Shown: positions 38,073-53,414 of the stretch, piece after piece
Position numbering within the stretch: the first letter of the stretch is position 1
Layout: each line of letters opens with the position of its first letter
Assembly: GCA_965116195.1 (NCBI GenBank)
Contig: OZ220491.1
Coordinates: 496,001-560,000, forward strand
Origin: Aldehydirespirator sp965116195
GTDB taxonomy: Bacteria > Actinomycetota > Acidimicrobiia > Acidimicrobiales > Aldehydirespiratoraceae
DNA: 64,000 nucleotides
Reading direction: 5' to 3'
Program-made: the position numbers and the translations under genes
The notes under the pieces: generated by a model
What the model saw: only the letters and a program-made list of their open reading frames with translations
Told to the model about the DNA's origin: nothing
The model's database searches: none

Positions 38073-39124
38073 TTGACGTGGCGGTCGTTTCCTTCGCGCA
38101 GCGTCAGGAGGCCTCCATTCCCGGGGAGTCCGAGGTTGAGTTCATGGTGCCGATCATGGAGCAGGCCAAGGCCGCTGTCGGCCTCACCCAGTCCGACATC
38201 GGCTTCACCTGCTCCGGTTCCTCAGACTTCCTGGCCGGACAGGCGTTCTCGTTCGTCATGACCATCGACGGGGCCGGCCCGGTGCCCCCCATCAGCGAGA
38301 GCCACGTCGAACAAGACGGTGCCTGGGCGCTCTATGAAGCGTGGGTCAAGATCCAGTGCGGAAGCATCGACACAGCTTTCGTGTACAGCTACGGCAAGTC
38401 ATCCCCCGGCTCGTTGAGGGACGTGCTCGCCACCCAGATGGACCCCTACTACGTGTGTCCGCTCTGGCCTGACAGCCACGCCGTGGAAGCTCTGGCGGCT
38501 CGCTTGTTGCTGGAGGAGGGCCATGTCAGCGAACGCCGCCTGGCCGAGATCGCTTCTCGCAGCCGTGACCGGGCAGCCACCAATCCCCATGCGGTGAGAG
38601 CGGAGCCCAAGACGGTTGATGAAGTCCTGGCCGAGGATTATGCCGTTGCTCCTCTGCGCCCGTCGGACCTGCCGGCGGAGGCTGATGGTGGCTGCGCGCT
38701 GGTGCTGGCGGCTGGTGACCGTGCCCGCGAGCTCTGCGACAGGCCGGCCTGGATACGCGGCTTTGACCACCGCAGCGACGCCCACACGTTCGGGGCACGC
38801 GATCTGACCTCGTCGATGTCAGCGCAACTGGCCGCTCAGCACGCCGGAGTTGCTGCTGACAAAGTTGACATTGCCGAACTCCACGCTCCCTACACCACCT
38901 CTGAGCATCTGCTGATCAAGGCGCTGGGCATCAACGAGAACAGCACCTACATCAACCCTTCCGGTGGTGCTCTGGCCGCGCACACGATGATGGCTTCAGG
39001 TCTGATCCGTATCGGCGAGGCGGCCTCTCGCATCTGGCGAGGTGAGGCCGACCGTGCAGTTGCTCATGCCAGCGCAGGGCCGTGCCTGCAGCAGAACATG
39101 GTTTGCGTACTGGAGGGTGAGTGA
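38069..39124 (+). CDS. Thiolase-like protein (lipid-transfer/aldolase-type), first
   Basis: A 351-residue thiolase-fold protein of the SCP2/Ltp-like group. It has GFTCSGSSDFLAG near residue 48-60, INPSGGALAAHTMMASGLIRI near 293-313 and AHASAGPCLQQNMV at the end. The canonical HEAF motif of biosynthetic thiolases is replaced by ELHAPYTTSE, as in Ltp-type aldolases or non-decarboxylating relatives. Together with the DUF35 partner it probably forms a heteromeric complex acting on CoA esters. The start is GTG at 38069; its stop overlaps the next start (GTGA at 39121). Confidence 0.82.
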   Translation: MIDVAVVSFAQRQEASIPGESEVEFMVPIMEQAKAAVGLTQSDIGFTCSGSSDFLAGQAFSFVMTIDGAGPVPPISESHVEQDGAWALYEAWVKIQCGSIDTAFVYSYGKSSPGSLRDVLATQMDPYYVCPLWPDSHAVEALAARLLLEEGHVSERRLAEIASRSRDRAATNPHAVRAEPKTVDEVLAEDYAVAPLRPSDLPAEADGGCALVLAAGDRARELCDRPAWIRGFDHRSDAHTFGARDLTSSMSAQLAAQHAGVAADKVDIAELHAPYTTSEHLLIKALGINENSTYINPSGGALAAHTMMASGLIRIGEAASRIWRGEADRAVAHASAGPCLQQNMVCVLEGE

Positions 39125-40317
39125 CGACAGGAACCGGCGGGCAGGCATCAGCCACAGCACCTGAGCGCACCGCGGTCATCGGTGTCGGCCAGACCAGGTA
39201 CGCCTCTGCCCGCGGCGATGTGTCTATCGCAGGACTCTTGCGGGAGGCCGCATATCGCGCCCTGGAGACGGCCCATTGCACATGGGATGACATCGATGCT
39301 GTGATCATGGGCAAAGCGCCTGATTTCTTCGAGGGTGTGATGATGCCTGAGGTCTATTTGGCTGAGGCTCTGGGAGCGGTCGGCAAACCTGTCATGCGGG
39401 TACACACCGCCGGCTCGGTGGGCGGCTCCACCGCTTGTGTGGCCACGTCCATGGTGCAGAGTCGTGTACATCGTCGTGTGCTGACGATCGGTTGGGAGAA
39501 GCAGTCGGAGTCCAACGCCATGTGGGCATTGTCGTTGCCCCAGCCTTTTGCCACCTCGGTGAATGCCGGTGCCGGTGGCTATTTTTCGCCGATCATCCGT
39601 CGTTACATGATGATGACCAACGCCCCCGAGTTGATCGGCTGCATGGTTGCCCACAAGGATCGCCGTCAGGCGCTGCTCAATCCCTATGCCCATCTTCATC
39701 AGCCTGATCTCACGTTTGAGCAGGTGGTGAACTCGCCGATGCTGTGGGATCCGATCCGCTATTCCGAGACCTGCCCCTCCTCTGACGGAGCTTGTGCCAT
39801 GGTGCTCGCCGACGAGGCTGCCGGCGATGCCCATGACGGGCCGGTGGCCTGGGTTCACGGCACTGCGATGCGCAGCGAGAGCAACAGCTACGGCGGTCGC
39901 AACATGGTGTCGCCGGCTGCGTCTGAGCAGTGTGCGGACGATGTCTTCGCACAGGCCGGCATTGTTGACCGTCGTGGTGAGATCGATGCGGTGGAGATGT
40001 ACGTGCCGTTTTCGTGGTACGAGCCGATGTGGCTTGAGAGCCTCGGCTTTGCAGAGGTCGGGGAGGGCTGGCGCATGGTGGAAGCGGGAGCCACCGAACT
40101 ACGTGGAGGTGATCTGCCTGTCAACTGTTCCGGCGGTGTGCTCTCGAGCAATCCCATAGGTGCTTCGGGCATGATCCGCTTTGCGGAGGCGGCTCTGCAG
40201 GTGATGGGCGCGGCTGGTGAGCATCAGGTGGACGGCGCTCGTCGGGCGCTGGGTCATGCCTATGGTGGCGGAGCCCAGTACTTCGCCATGTGGATCGTTG
40301 GTTCAGCCAAGCCCTAG
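39121..40317 (+). CDS. Thiolase-like protein, second
   Basis: A 398-residue thiolase-fold protein. The N-terminus is TAVIGVGQTRYASA. HTAGSVGGSTACVA is near residue 98, at the nucleophile region where thiolases carry Cys. VEMYVPFSWYEP is near 290, VNCSGGVLSSNPIGASGM near 337-354 and GHAYGGGAQYFAM near 380. It is paired with the first thiolase-like protein and two DUF35 proteins in a four-gene operon with three overlapping junctions, implying fixed stoichiometry. The substrate could be a branched or steroid-type acyl-CoA by analogy with Ltp/DUF35 pairs; this is inference. Confidence 0.83.
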   Translation: MTTGTGGQASATAPERTAVIGVGQTRYASARGDVSIAGLLREAAYRALETAHCTWDDIDAVIMGKAPDFFEGVMMPEVYLAEALGAVGKPVMRVHTAGSVGGSTACVATSMVQSRVHRRVLTIGWEKQSESNAMWALSLPQPFATSVNAGAGGYFSPIIRRYMMMTNAPELIGCMVAHKDRRQALLNPYAHLHQPDLTFEQVVNSPMLWDPIRYSETCPSSDGACAMVLADEAAGDAHDGPVAWVHGTAMRSESNSYGGRNMVSPAASEQCADDVFAQAGIVDRRGEIDAVEMYVPFSWYEPMWLESLGFAEVGEGWRMVEAGATELRGGDLPVNCSGGVLSSNPIGASGMIRFAEAALQVMGAAGEHQVDGARRALGHAYGGGAQYFAMWIVGSAKP

Positions 40318-40642
40318 AGCGCACGCGGATTGGTGGTCATGCGCTTGTTGTGGTGTTGGCTCGGTTTTGGTGTTCACGAGTTTTGCGAGTCCCGGTGCGT
40401 CGGCGTTGACTGTTGGGCAAATCCGGGCTCGGCCTGTGGCGAGGGGTCGCCCAGTTGAACGACTGGGGCATAGCCGGTCATGTGTCTGGGCTCAGTGCGT
40501 GGCGAGGGGCCGGCCGTTGATGTGACGAATTTCACATTTTGCGGGGTGGGGGGTGTTGTATCGTGTGTGGCGACCGGTTGTCTGGGTGCTTGGATGGTGC
40601 TTGGATGGTGCTTGGACTGAGCTCAAAAAAGGAGGTCTGATT
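40318..40642. other. Intergenic region with short repeats and promoter elements
   Basis: No gene. GTGGCGAGGGG occurs twice about 61 bp apart (near 40437 and 40498). GGTGCTTGGAT is repeated in tandem at about 40587-40618. A CRP-like palindrome (40521-40536) and the GGAGG ribosome binding site for the next gene at 40631-40635 are present. Confidence 0.6.
40521..40536. promoter_or_regulatory. CRP/GlxR-like operator
   Basis: TGTGA-CGAATT-TCACA matches the TGTGA-N6-TCACA consensus of the CRP family (GlxR in actinobacteria) with perfect arms. It lies about 107 bp upstream of the broken surface-protein gene C. A weak TTG-type -35 follows immediately. Confidence 0.6.
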
Positions 40643-44069
<3,427 letters not shown>

Positions 44070-44138
44070 CGCTGTCCGGCGCTTCTGGTGTTGTAACAGT
44101 TTGATGCCGATAAAATTCGTTATCGAAAGGGGATGTTG

Positions 44139-46808
<2,670 letters not shown>

Positions 46809-47236
46809 CAGCCGCATCAAACTCACCGAAACCGCTATTGTCGGCACAACAGCGAACATCAACCGGTAACAAGGATCAACCAAAACCGCACAGTCTGCCC
46901 GTTCCCTCGCCACCGCAAGAACCCCTGTGGCTGGACACGGCCCAACTGTGCGCGCGCTCTCAGTCCGGCCTGTGGCTGTGGTGTGTCATTGGTGTGCCCG
47001 TGCCCCTGTCGCTTGCGTTCGGGGTGGCATTCAAGTATTTGGGCCTTTGACCGTGTTGTGTCTGTGTCTGTGTCTATGATGCCCTGGTGTTCGTGACGTG
47101 CTGGTGCTGGTGTTCGTGCTTGCGGTGTGGACGGTGGTCATGGACGCACGGACATAACCGAAGCATGGACATAGCCCACCGTGCAACGTTGATATAGCGC
47201 GTGGCTCCTGACAAACATTGCGAAAAGGTTGCGATT
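46809..47236. other. Intergenic region, possibly with a very small membrane protein
   Basis: The gap between the SLH protein and the M23 peptidase. A short frame from TTG 46838 to TGA 47050 encodes about 70 residues ending in one hydrophobic helix (GLWLWCVIGVPVPLSLAFGV); it has no ribosome binding site and may be chance. GTGTCTGT and GGTGTTCGTG motifs are repeated near 47055-47130. Nothing else is recognised. Confidence 0.3.
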
Positions 47237-48487
47237 ATGTTGCGATTAGGTTACAGTCTATTGGTGCTCAGGATGCGTGGTTTTGTCAGTTTGCTGTTGG
47301 CGGTTGCATGTGTCAGTGCCTTGATGGGTACTGCCGCGCTGGCCCAGGGCGAACAGCAGCAGATTGAGGACATTCGCCAGGAGCGTGAGGAACTGGCCCG
47401 CAGCGCAGCCGACACAGCCCAACAGGTTGACGCGCTTGTTGCCGACGACGAAGCTCTGGTGGCGGCGCTGGCGGAGTTGGACACCTACATCGAGTTGCAA
47501 CTGTCCCGCATTGATGCAGCCGAGAAGTCCATCGCTGCGGCCATCGCCGAGGCAGCGGCGGCACAGGCCGAGTCCGAGTGGCTGGAGGAGGAGATCGAGG
47601 CTGTGCGTGAGCGCCTGCGGCAGCGTGCCGTTGAGGTGTTCGTCCAGCCTCCCGCCGATCTTGTGGAACAGTTGGCCAACGGCGATCTCAACGACAATGC
47701 GGTGCGCCTGTTTCTGATTGAGCTTGCTGTTGGCAACGAGTTTGAGATCACAGACGAACTACGCACCATCGAGGCTCAACTGGAAGTGGCGCGGCGCTTG
47801 GCGGTGGAGAAGGCGAACGAGGCAGACCGTGAGCGCACCGCCCAGCGGCAGCGTCTGGCCGAACTGGAGGACGCTCGGCTTGCGGCTGAGGAATACCGCT
47901 CTGAGGTCCGGCGTCGGATTGAGCAGTACGAGCGCGAGGCCGCCGAGATTGAGCGCATCGACAAGGAGATGCAACAGGAGATCTTCGCCATCGAGGAGGA
48001 AATCCGGCGGGCCGAGCAGGAGCGGATCCGGCGTGAAGAAGAAGCACGACGGCGTGCCATTGAAGAAGAACGCCGCGCTCACGAAAACGAGAACGGCCCG
48101 TTCCAGTTGGTCGCCTGGCCCTCCGGCGGAACCAAGACCTCCGGCTTCGGGCCACGCGTCCATCCGATTCTGGGAGGGGTGCGGCCGCATCAGGGCATCG
48201 ACATCGACGGTTCAACGGGTGACCCGGTGCTGGCGGCTCGTTCAGGCGAGGTGATCGTGGCCGGTGCGCGAGGAGGCTACGGGAACATCATCGTCGTGTA
48301 TCACGGACTGGGCTACAGCACGCTGTACGCCCACCTGAGCGCGATCTCGGTGTCCGTCGGTGACCAAGTTGACAGCGGCCAGCGGATCGGTGACCTCGGC
48401 TCCACCGGCCTTTCCACCGGTCCTCATCTGCACTTCGAGTTGCGCATCGACGGGGTGGCAGTTGACCCGAGCCCATATCTGCCCTGA
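47237..48487 (+). CDS. M23 family metallopeptidase with coiled coil (EnvC-like)
   Basis: A protein of about 416 residues. ATG 47237 is chosen because AAAAGG precedes it and a signal peptide follows immediately (FVSLLLAVACVSALMGTAALAQG). Residues about 25-285 are a long charged coiled coil rich in Glu, Arg and Ala. The C-terminal M23 domain has the zinc ligands HQGIDID (about 319-325) and HLHFE (about 395-399) plus GYGNIIVVYHG. Such proteins cleave peptidoglycan cross-links or activate amidases during septum splitting; the intact HxxxD and HxH motifs indicate an active peptidase. It lies outside the membrane. Confidence 0.88.
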   Translation: MLRLGYSLLVLRMRGFVSLLLAVACVSALMGTAALAQGEQQQIEDIRQEREELARSAADTAQQVDALVADDEALVAALAELDTYIELQLSRIDAAEKSIAAAIAEAAAAQAESEWLEEEIEAVRERLRQRAVEVFVQPPADLVEQLANGDLNDNAVRLFLIELAVGNEFEITDELRTIEAQLEVARRLAVEKANEADRERTAQRQRLAELEDARLAAEEYRSEVRRRIEQYEREAAEIERIDKEMQQEIFAIEEEIRRAEQERIRREEEARRRAIEEERRAHENENGPFQLVAWPSGGTKTSGFGPRVHPILGGVRPHQGIDIDGSTGDPVLAARSGEVIVAGARGGYGNIIVVYHGLGYSTLYAHLSAISVSVGDQVDSGQRIGDLGSTGLSTGPHLHFELRIDGVAVDPSPYLP

Positions 48488-48535
48488 GCCGTCGGTATCT
48501 GGCTCTGGCACAGGCAATCGTTAGGGTCTCAACCC

Positions 48536-49174
48536 ATGGGCTGTGACCGCGCCCTGGTGATCGCCGGATGTGTTTCTTCGGCACGGCTCGCTGCGCCGAC
48601 AGCCGATCTGGTTGTTGCCGCCGACGGTGGGCTGGATGTGGCTGTGAGGCTTGGCCGCCACGTTGATGTTGTGGTCGGCGACATGGACTCAGCCAGCCTG
48701 AATGCTCAGCAACACGCCCGCGAGTGCGGCACCCGCATAGTGGCTCATCCGCAGCGCAAAAACGAGACCGACCTTGAGTTGGCACTCGCCTACGCCAGCC
48801 GGCGTGCCACAGAGGTGCATGTACTGGCATCAGCAGGTGGCCGACTCGACCATGCCCTGGCCAATCTGTTGGTGCTGGCCTCGCCGCGCTGGGCCGATGT
48901 CACCGTGTCAGCGACCGTTGACTCGGCTCACGTGCAGGTGGTTCGTGGTTCGCAGCGGCTGCTTGGAGAGGTCGGGGACACGGTTTCGCTGCTGGCTGTC
49001 GGCCAGACGGCACGAGTTGCCCGCACCTGGGGACTGGAGTATCGGCTCTGTGACGAGACGCTTGACCCCACAACGGCCCGTGGCGTGTCCAACCTCATCA
49101 ACGCCTCGCCCGCCGGTGTGGAAGTAGCTAAAGGAGTGCTCCTGGCCATCCACCCACACAGGACGTTCGTGTAG
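48536..49174 (+). CDS. Thiamine pyrophosphokinase-like protein
   Basis: A 212-residue protein with the thiamin pyrophosphokinase pattern: VVAADGGLDVA (residues about 23-33), VVGDMDSAS (about 46-54), KNETDLELAL (about 79-88) and SAGGRLDHALANL (about 99-111). The Asp-rich motifs bind Mg-ATP and thiamine. It transfers pyrophosphate from ATP to thiamine to make the cofactor TPP. The length is normal. ATG 48536 is about 48 bases after the M23 stop; the aminotransferase start follows 9 bases after its own stop, suggesting co-transcription. Confidence 0.82.
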   Translation: MGCDRALVIAGCVSSARLAAPTADLVVAADGGLDVAVRLGRHVDVVVGDMDSASLNAQQHARECGTRIVAHPQRKNETDLELALAYASRRATEVHVLASAGGRLDHALANLLVLASPRWADVTVSATVDSAHVQVVRGSQRLLGEVGDTVSLLAVGQTARVARTWGLEYRLCDETLDPTTARGVSNLINASPAGVEVAKGVLLAIHPHRTFV

Positions 49175-49183
49175 GTTGCTGCT

Positions 49184-50371
49184 GTGAGCTTTGACATGAC
49201 GGCATTGCTGAGGCCGGGTCTGCCTGAGGGGCAACAGCGGTGGTCTGGCGATCTGCCGTTCAACTTCGTGGGCGGCCACAACGATCCCGCCAGCGTGCCG
49301 TTCGCGGGACTGGCCGAAGCGGCCGGGGTGGCCCTGGCTCGACATGGCACTGACCTGGCGCGTTACAACCTCGGTGGCAGCCCTCAGGGGCATCTGCGAC
49401 TGCGCGAGTTCGTGGCCGATGCCCTGGGAAGCCGAGCCCAGATGGCCACCGACCCCGCCGAGGTACTCATCACCTCGGGATCGCTGCAAGCACTCGAGTT
49501 GGTATGTGGGGCGCTGGTCGCGCCCGGCGACATCGTGGTGGTGGAGGAGGCAACCTACTCCGGCACTTTGAGTCGGCTGGCTGCTTCGGGTGCCGAGGTT
49601 CACGGCGTGGCTCTCGACGCCGGTGGCGTTTGCATCGATCATCTTGAGGAGGTCTTGTCGTCGCTGACGGCTCGCCGACGGCGTCCCAAGCTCATCTACA
49701 CCATCCCGACTGTGCAGAACCCGACGGGAACCGTGATGGGAGTCGAGCGCAGGCTTCAACTGCTGGAGATAGCCCGACGTTACGGTGTGGCCGTCTTTGA
49801 GGATGACTGCTATGCCGACCTCACCTTTGACGGGTCACGTCCGCCAACCATCCGGTCATTGGATCGCGGCAACGGGCAGGTCGTGTACTGCGGTTCCTTC
49901 TCCAAGACCCTGGCACCTGCGCTGAGGCTCGGCTACATCGTGGCTGACTGGCCTCTGCTCAGTCGGATTCTGGCACTCAAGACCGACGCCGGTTCGGGAG
50001 CGCTGGAACAGATCACCGTTGCCGAGTATGCGGCTGCGCATTTTGATCGTCACGTTGAACAACTCCGAGGCGTGCTGGCGCGCAAATGCGAGGCTCTGTG
50101 CGGGGCGCTGCGGGAGCACATGAGGGAGTTTGTTACTTTTGATCCGCCAAAGGGCGGGATTTTTGTGTGGACTGCGTTACCGGACACCTTCGACACAGCC
50201 GAGTTGGTGGCCCCCGCAGCGGCGGTGGGTGTGGAATTCAACCCCGGTGCGGCCTGGTGTGTGGATCCCCGCTACGGTGCCCGGCACATGCGGCTGTGTT
50301 TCGGTCACCTCACCGAGGAGGCCATCAACGAAGGCATCGCCGCCCTGGCCGATGTCGTGTCCAGAAATTGA
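49184..50371 (+). CDS. PLP-dependent aminotransferase, class I/II (LysN/MocR-type catalytic domain)
   Basis: A 395-residue fold-type I aminotransferase. The YNLGGSPQGHLRLREFVAD segment is near 61-79. IYTIPTVQNPTGTVM (about 166-180) carries the conserved NPTG, and FEDDCYADL (about 205-213) carries the Asp that binds the PLP ring nitrogen. GSFSKTLAPALRLGY (about 237-251) has the PLP-binding Lys, and the C-terminal Arg is in RHMRLCF. It resembles 2-aminoadipate or aromatic aminotransferases without the GntR DNA-binding domain of MocR. The amino donor cannot be told from sequence. The start is GTG 49184. Confidence 0.85.
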   Translation: MSFDMTALLRPGLPEGQQRWSGDLPFNFVGGHNDPASVPFAGLAEAAGVALARHGTDLARYNLGGSPQGHLRLREFVADALGSRAQMATDPAEVLITSGSLQALELVCGALVAPGDIVVVEEATYSGTLSRLAASGAEVHGVALDAGGVCIDHLEEVLSSLTARRRRPKLIYTIPTVQNPTGTVMGVERRLQLLEIARRYGVAVFEDDCYADLTFDGSRPPTIRSLDRGNGQVVYCGSFSKTLAPALRLGYIVADWPLLSRILALKTDAGSGALEQITVAEYAAAHFDRHVEQLRGVLARKCEALCGALREHMREFVTFDPPKGGIFVWTALPDTFDTAELVAPAAAVGVEFNPGAAWCVDPRYGARHMRLCFGHLTEEAINEGIAALADVVSRN

Positions 50372-50444
50372 GCGTGGATGCCCACTGAGCCAGCGTCAGA
50401 ACCCGAAACTCAACGTGCCGACGCATAACCCGTAGCAACGTCAA

Positions 50445-50700
50445 GGTTGCATCCGGCTCTTGGCACCGCTGCCTAGGTCGGCTTTGTTATCCGGTGGCGG
50501 GGGCTGTCCACTAATCCGCAGCCACATCGTGGTTGCATCCGGCTCTTGGTGCCGCTGCCCAGGTCGGCTTTGTTATCCGGTGGCGCGGGCTGTCCACTAA
50601 CCCGCAGCTACATCGTGGTTGCATCCGGCTCTTGGTGCCGCTGCCCAGGTCGGCTTTGTTATCCGGTGGCGCGGGCTGTCCACCGTCCGTGTCGGCGCTC
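50445..50700. repeat. Tandem array, 86-bp unit, 3 copies, including the stop of the ABC ATPase
   Basis: GGTTGCATCCGGCTCTTGG recurs at 50445, 50531 and 50617, exactly 86 bp apart. The third copy contains the last codons and TAA stop (50659) of the minus-strand ABC ATPase gene. The other two copies carry the same gene-end sequence in non-coding DNA. The gap 50372-50658 holds nothing else. Confidence 0.9.
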
Positions 50701-51471
50701 CAGGATCAGGTTGATCTCGAAGCAGGCCGACAGGTTGGTACTGGTCAGCGTCTCTTTGATCGGCCCGGCGGCCATCACCTTGCCCTTGTGCAGCAACAGG
50801 GCATGCGTGAAACCATCCGGAATCTCATCAACATGATGGGTGACCAGCAGCAGTGGGGGAATGCTCACATCAAAAGCCAGATCGCGCAGTGTGAGGATCA
50901 ACTCCTCTCGCCCGGCGAGGTCAAGTCCTGCGTTGGGTTCATCCAAGATGATGAGACCGGGTTCAAGTGAGAGTGCCCGTGCCAGCAGCACGCGCTGTCG
51001 TTCGCCCGAGGAGAGGGTTCCGAACTTGTTGTCGGCACGATGCGAGCACCCCACTCGCTCAAGCGCCAGTCGGGCGCGTTGCACATCGTCATCGTCATAG
51101 CTGTGCCACCAGGGCTCCAGAGCAGCGTGCTTGGCGGTCATCACCACCTCGACCGCTCTCAATGACGGCCTGAGCATGTCGGCCATGGCCGCGCTGGTGA
51201 AGCCCACCTGGGCACGCAGGTGACGCACATCAGTGCTACCCAGGCGCTGCCCCAGCACCTCAACTGTGCCGGCTGAGGGATGTGTCCACATGGACGCAAC
51301 ACGCACCAGCGTCGTCTTGCCCGAGCCGTTGAGACCGAGCACGACCCAGCGTTGCCCTGAGCTCACCTGCCAGTTGACGCCACGCAGCACCTCGGTACCT
51401 GCAATCGTACAATGCACCCCTTGCACAGACATCACGACAGTGCCCGTATCAGTGTCGGTCATATCAGTCAT
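50659..51471 (-). CDS. ABC transporter ATP-binding protein, third gene of the ABC set
   Basis: A stand-alone ABC ATPase of about 270 residues: Walker A GLNGSGKTT (about 46-54), signature LSSGERQRV (about 148), Walker B LIILDEPNAGLD (about 168-179) and H-loop LLLVTHHVDE. ATG 51471 is preferred because it overlaps the upstream exporter stop as ATGA (51471-51468), coupling translation. It resembles single-domain ATPases of ModF/iron-uptake type more than half-exporters, and no membrane partner of its own is present. It may act with the two exporters or in another complex. The stop lies inside an 86-bp repeat array. Confidence 0.83.
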   Translation of the reverse strand: MTDMTDTDTGTVVMSVQGVHCTIAGTEVLRGVNWQVSSGQRWVVLGLNGSGKTTLVRVASMWTHPSAGTVEVLGQRLGSTDVRHLRAQVGFTSAAMADMLRPSLRAVEVVMTAKHAALEPWWHSYDDDDVQRARLALERVGCSHRADNKFGTLSSGERQRVLLARALSLEPGLIILDEPNAGLDLAGREELILTLRDLAFDVSIPPLLLVTHHVDEIPDGFTHALLLHKGKVMAAGPIKETLTSTNLSACFEINLILERRHGRWTARATG

Positions 51472-53414
51472 ATCCAATCGTCATGAGCCGCGCGGCTTGT
51501 TGTTCCGGTGCTGTGGGCGTGGCTCTCCCACATCTCGAACATGGCCTTGTAACGTCCGCCGACCGCCATCAACTCCTGGTGGCTGCCCACTTCGACCACC
51601 CGGCCGTCGTGCATCACCACAACACGATCAGCACGACGAGCCGTGGTGAGGCGATGCGCCACGATCACCGCTGTCCGGCCACTCAACAGCACGTCCAGAG
51701 CCTGCTCTATCCGCGCTTCCGAGCGCAGGTCCAGGTTGCTGGTGGCCTCGTCAAGCACCAGAACCCGCGGCTGAGACACGAACGTGCGTGCCAGCGCCAG
51801 CAGTTGTCGCTCACCCGCCGACAGGGTCGAGCCTCGCTCGTGGATGACTCCGTCAAGGCCACCCAGACGCTGCACCACATCGGCAATGCCGACCGCGTTC
51901 AGGGCCTCTGTCAGTTCTGTGTCGCTCGCGTCGGGGCGGGCGAAGCCCACATTGTCGCGTACCGTGCCCGCGAAAAGGAACGGCTCCTGAGGCACGACCC
52001 CGATCTGGGATCGCAGACTCATGAGCGTCACATCGCGCAGGTCGTGTCCGTCCAGACGGACTGATCCCTCGGTCGGGTCATACAACCTGGCAATCAGACG
52101 AGCAACCGTTGACTTGCCCGCCCCGGTCTCACCCACCAGCGCAATCGTCTCACCAGCAGCGATGCGCAGGGCCACATCGTGAAGCACAAGCTGCGCCGTG
52201 CCGTAGGAGAAGCACACATCATCAAAGACGATCTCACCTCGCAGCACCCCGAGTTGGGTGGCGTCGGGCCGTTCACGCACACTCGGCTCGGTCTCAAAAA
52301 GCTCGCGCAGCTTGGCAACGGCCGCGCCAGCCTGCTGATACGAGTTGTACAGCTGTACCAGCGCCTGAACCGGAGCGAAGAAGGCAGTCAGAAACAACAG
52401 GTAGGCGGCCAGTTCGCCCACCGTGATCCGCCCGCTGGCTGCCATCGCGCCTCCCACCGCCAGCAGCACAGCCTGGGTGGCGATGCCGATTGCCTCGCTG
52501 CCGGGGCCGTAAACGGAGTTGGCTCGCCAGGCTCGCAGGTTTGCGTCACGATGGGCATGCACCACATGACGGTGCGTGTCCACTGTGAAATCCCGACGGT
52601 CGTGTGCCGTGATCACCCTTATACCCGCAAGTGACTCCTGCAGATGGCTCAGCAACTCACCGATCCGGTAGCGCACATCCAGGTAATCAGCGGCGGCCCG
52701 GCGTCTGAACCAGAGCGACGCAGCCACCGTGGTCGGCACAGCGGCGACGAGCGTGACAAGAGCCAGCAGCGGGTCATAGTTGAACAACAACACCGTGATC
52801 ACGACCAGGGTCATTGCCTGAAGCGCGAAATTGACAATCCCCTCCTGAAACAGCACAGACAGCGCCTCGATATCTGAGGTCATGCGTGTCAGCAGCACCC
52901 CTGCCTTCTCACCGGTGTAGAAGTCCAGCGACTGTCGTTGCATGTGTCCGAAGGTGCGAATACGCAGTCGTTCCAACAGTTCCTCACCCAGACGACCGGT
53001 GAACATCACCCGCGCCGCGCCGATCAGGGCCGACACGACCTGCAGGCCCACAAAGACCAGAGCGGCAACCACCAGCACGGTTCGGTTTCCAGCCAGGATG
53101 CCGTCATCCACCCCGATCTGGGTGAGTACCGGGCCCATCTGGACCGCGATCGTCTCGATGCCCACCAGCAGCAAAGCCGCGGCCAGGCGATAGCGGTGAG
53201 GCCAGAGGTACTGACCCAGCCCGAAGCGCCGCTCCGACTCATCGGAGTTGTGCGACCATTTGATGACCGGTTCGGGATGCTCAGGCTCGCCGGTGAGCAC
53301 CTGCTCCACCCGTTCCCGCAACTCACCTGGCACGTCCGCATGGGGCAGGCCGGCCGCAGCGGCCGCCTGCTGTGAGGTGGGCCCGCTTCTCATGCCCACA
53401 GGTGAGTTGAACAT
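51468..53414 (-). CDS. ABC exporter half-transporter, canonical ATPase partner
   Basis: A type IV ABC exporter of about 648 residues: six transmembrane helices (residues about 80-350), then a nucleotide-binding domain with Walker A GETGAGKST (about 428), signature LSAGERQLL (about 535) and Walker B VLVLDEATSNLD (about 555-566), with the catalytic Glu present. ATG 53414 is chosen because it overlaps the upstream gene stop as TGATG and gives a normal N-terminus. The frame stays open upstream only because it reads the 63-bp repeats of the neighbour in another phase. It forms a heterodimer with the upstream exporter. The cargo is unknown. Confidence 0.87.
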   Translation of the reverse strand: MFNSPVGMRSGPTSQQAAAAAGLPHADVPGELRERVEQVLTGEPEHPEPVIKWSHNSDESERRFGLGQYLWPHRYRLAAALLLVGIETIAVQMGPVLTQIGVDDGILAGNRTVLVVAALVFVGLQVVSALIGAARVMFTGRLGEELLERLRIRTFGHMQRQSLDFYTGEKAGVLLTRMTSDIEALSVLFQEGIVNFALQAMTLVVITVLLFNYDPLLALVTLVAAVPTTVAASLWFRRRAAADYLDVRYRIGELLSHLQESLAGIRVITAHDRRDFTVDTHRHVVHAHRDANLRAWRANSVYGPGSEAIGIATQAVLLAVGGAMAASGRITVGELAAYLLFLTAFFAPVQALVQLYNSYQQAGAAVAKLRELFETEPSVRERPDATQLGVLRGEIVFDDVCFSYGTAQLVLHDVALRIAAGETIALVGETGAGKSTVARLIARLYDPTEGSVRLDGHDLRDVTLMSLRSQIGVVPQEPFLFAGTVRDNVGFARPDASDTELTEALNAVGIADVVQRLGGLDGVIHERGSTLSAGERQLLALARTFVSQPRVLVLDEATSNLDLRSEARIEQALDVLLSGRTAVIVAHRLTTARRADRVVVMHDGRVVEVGSHQELMAVGGRYKAMFEMWESHAHSTGTTSRAAHDDWI

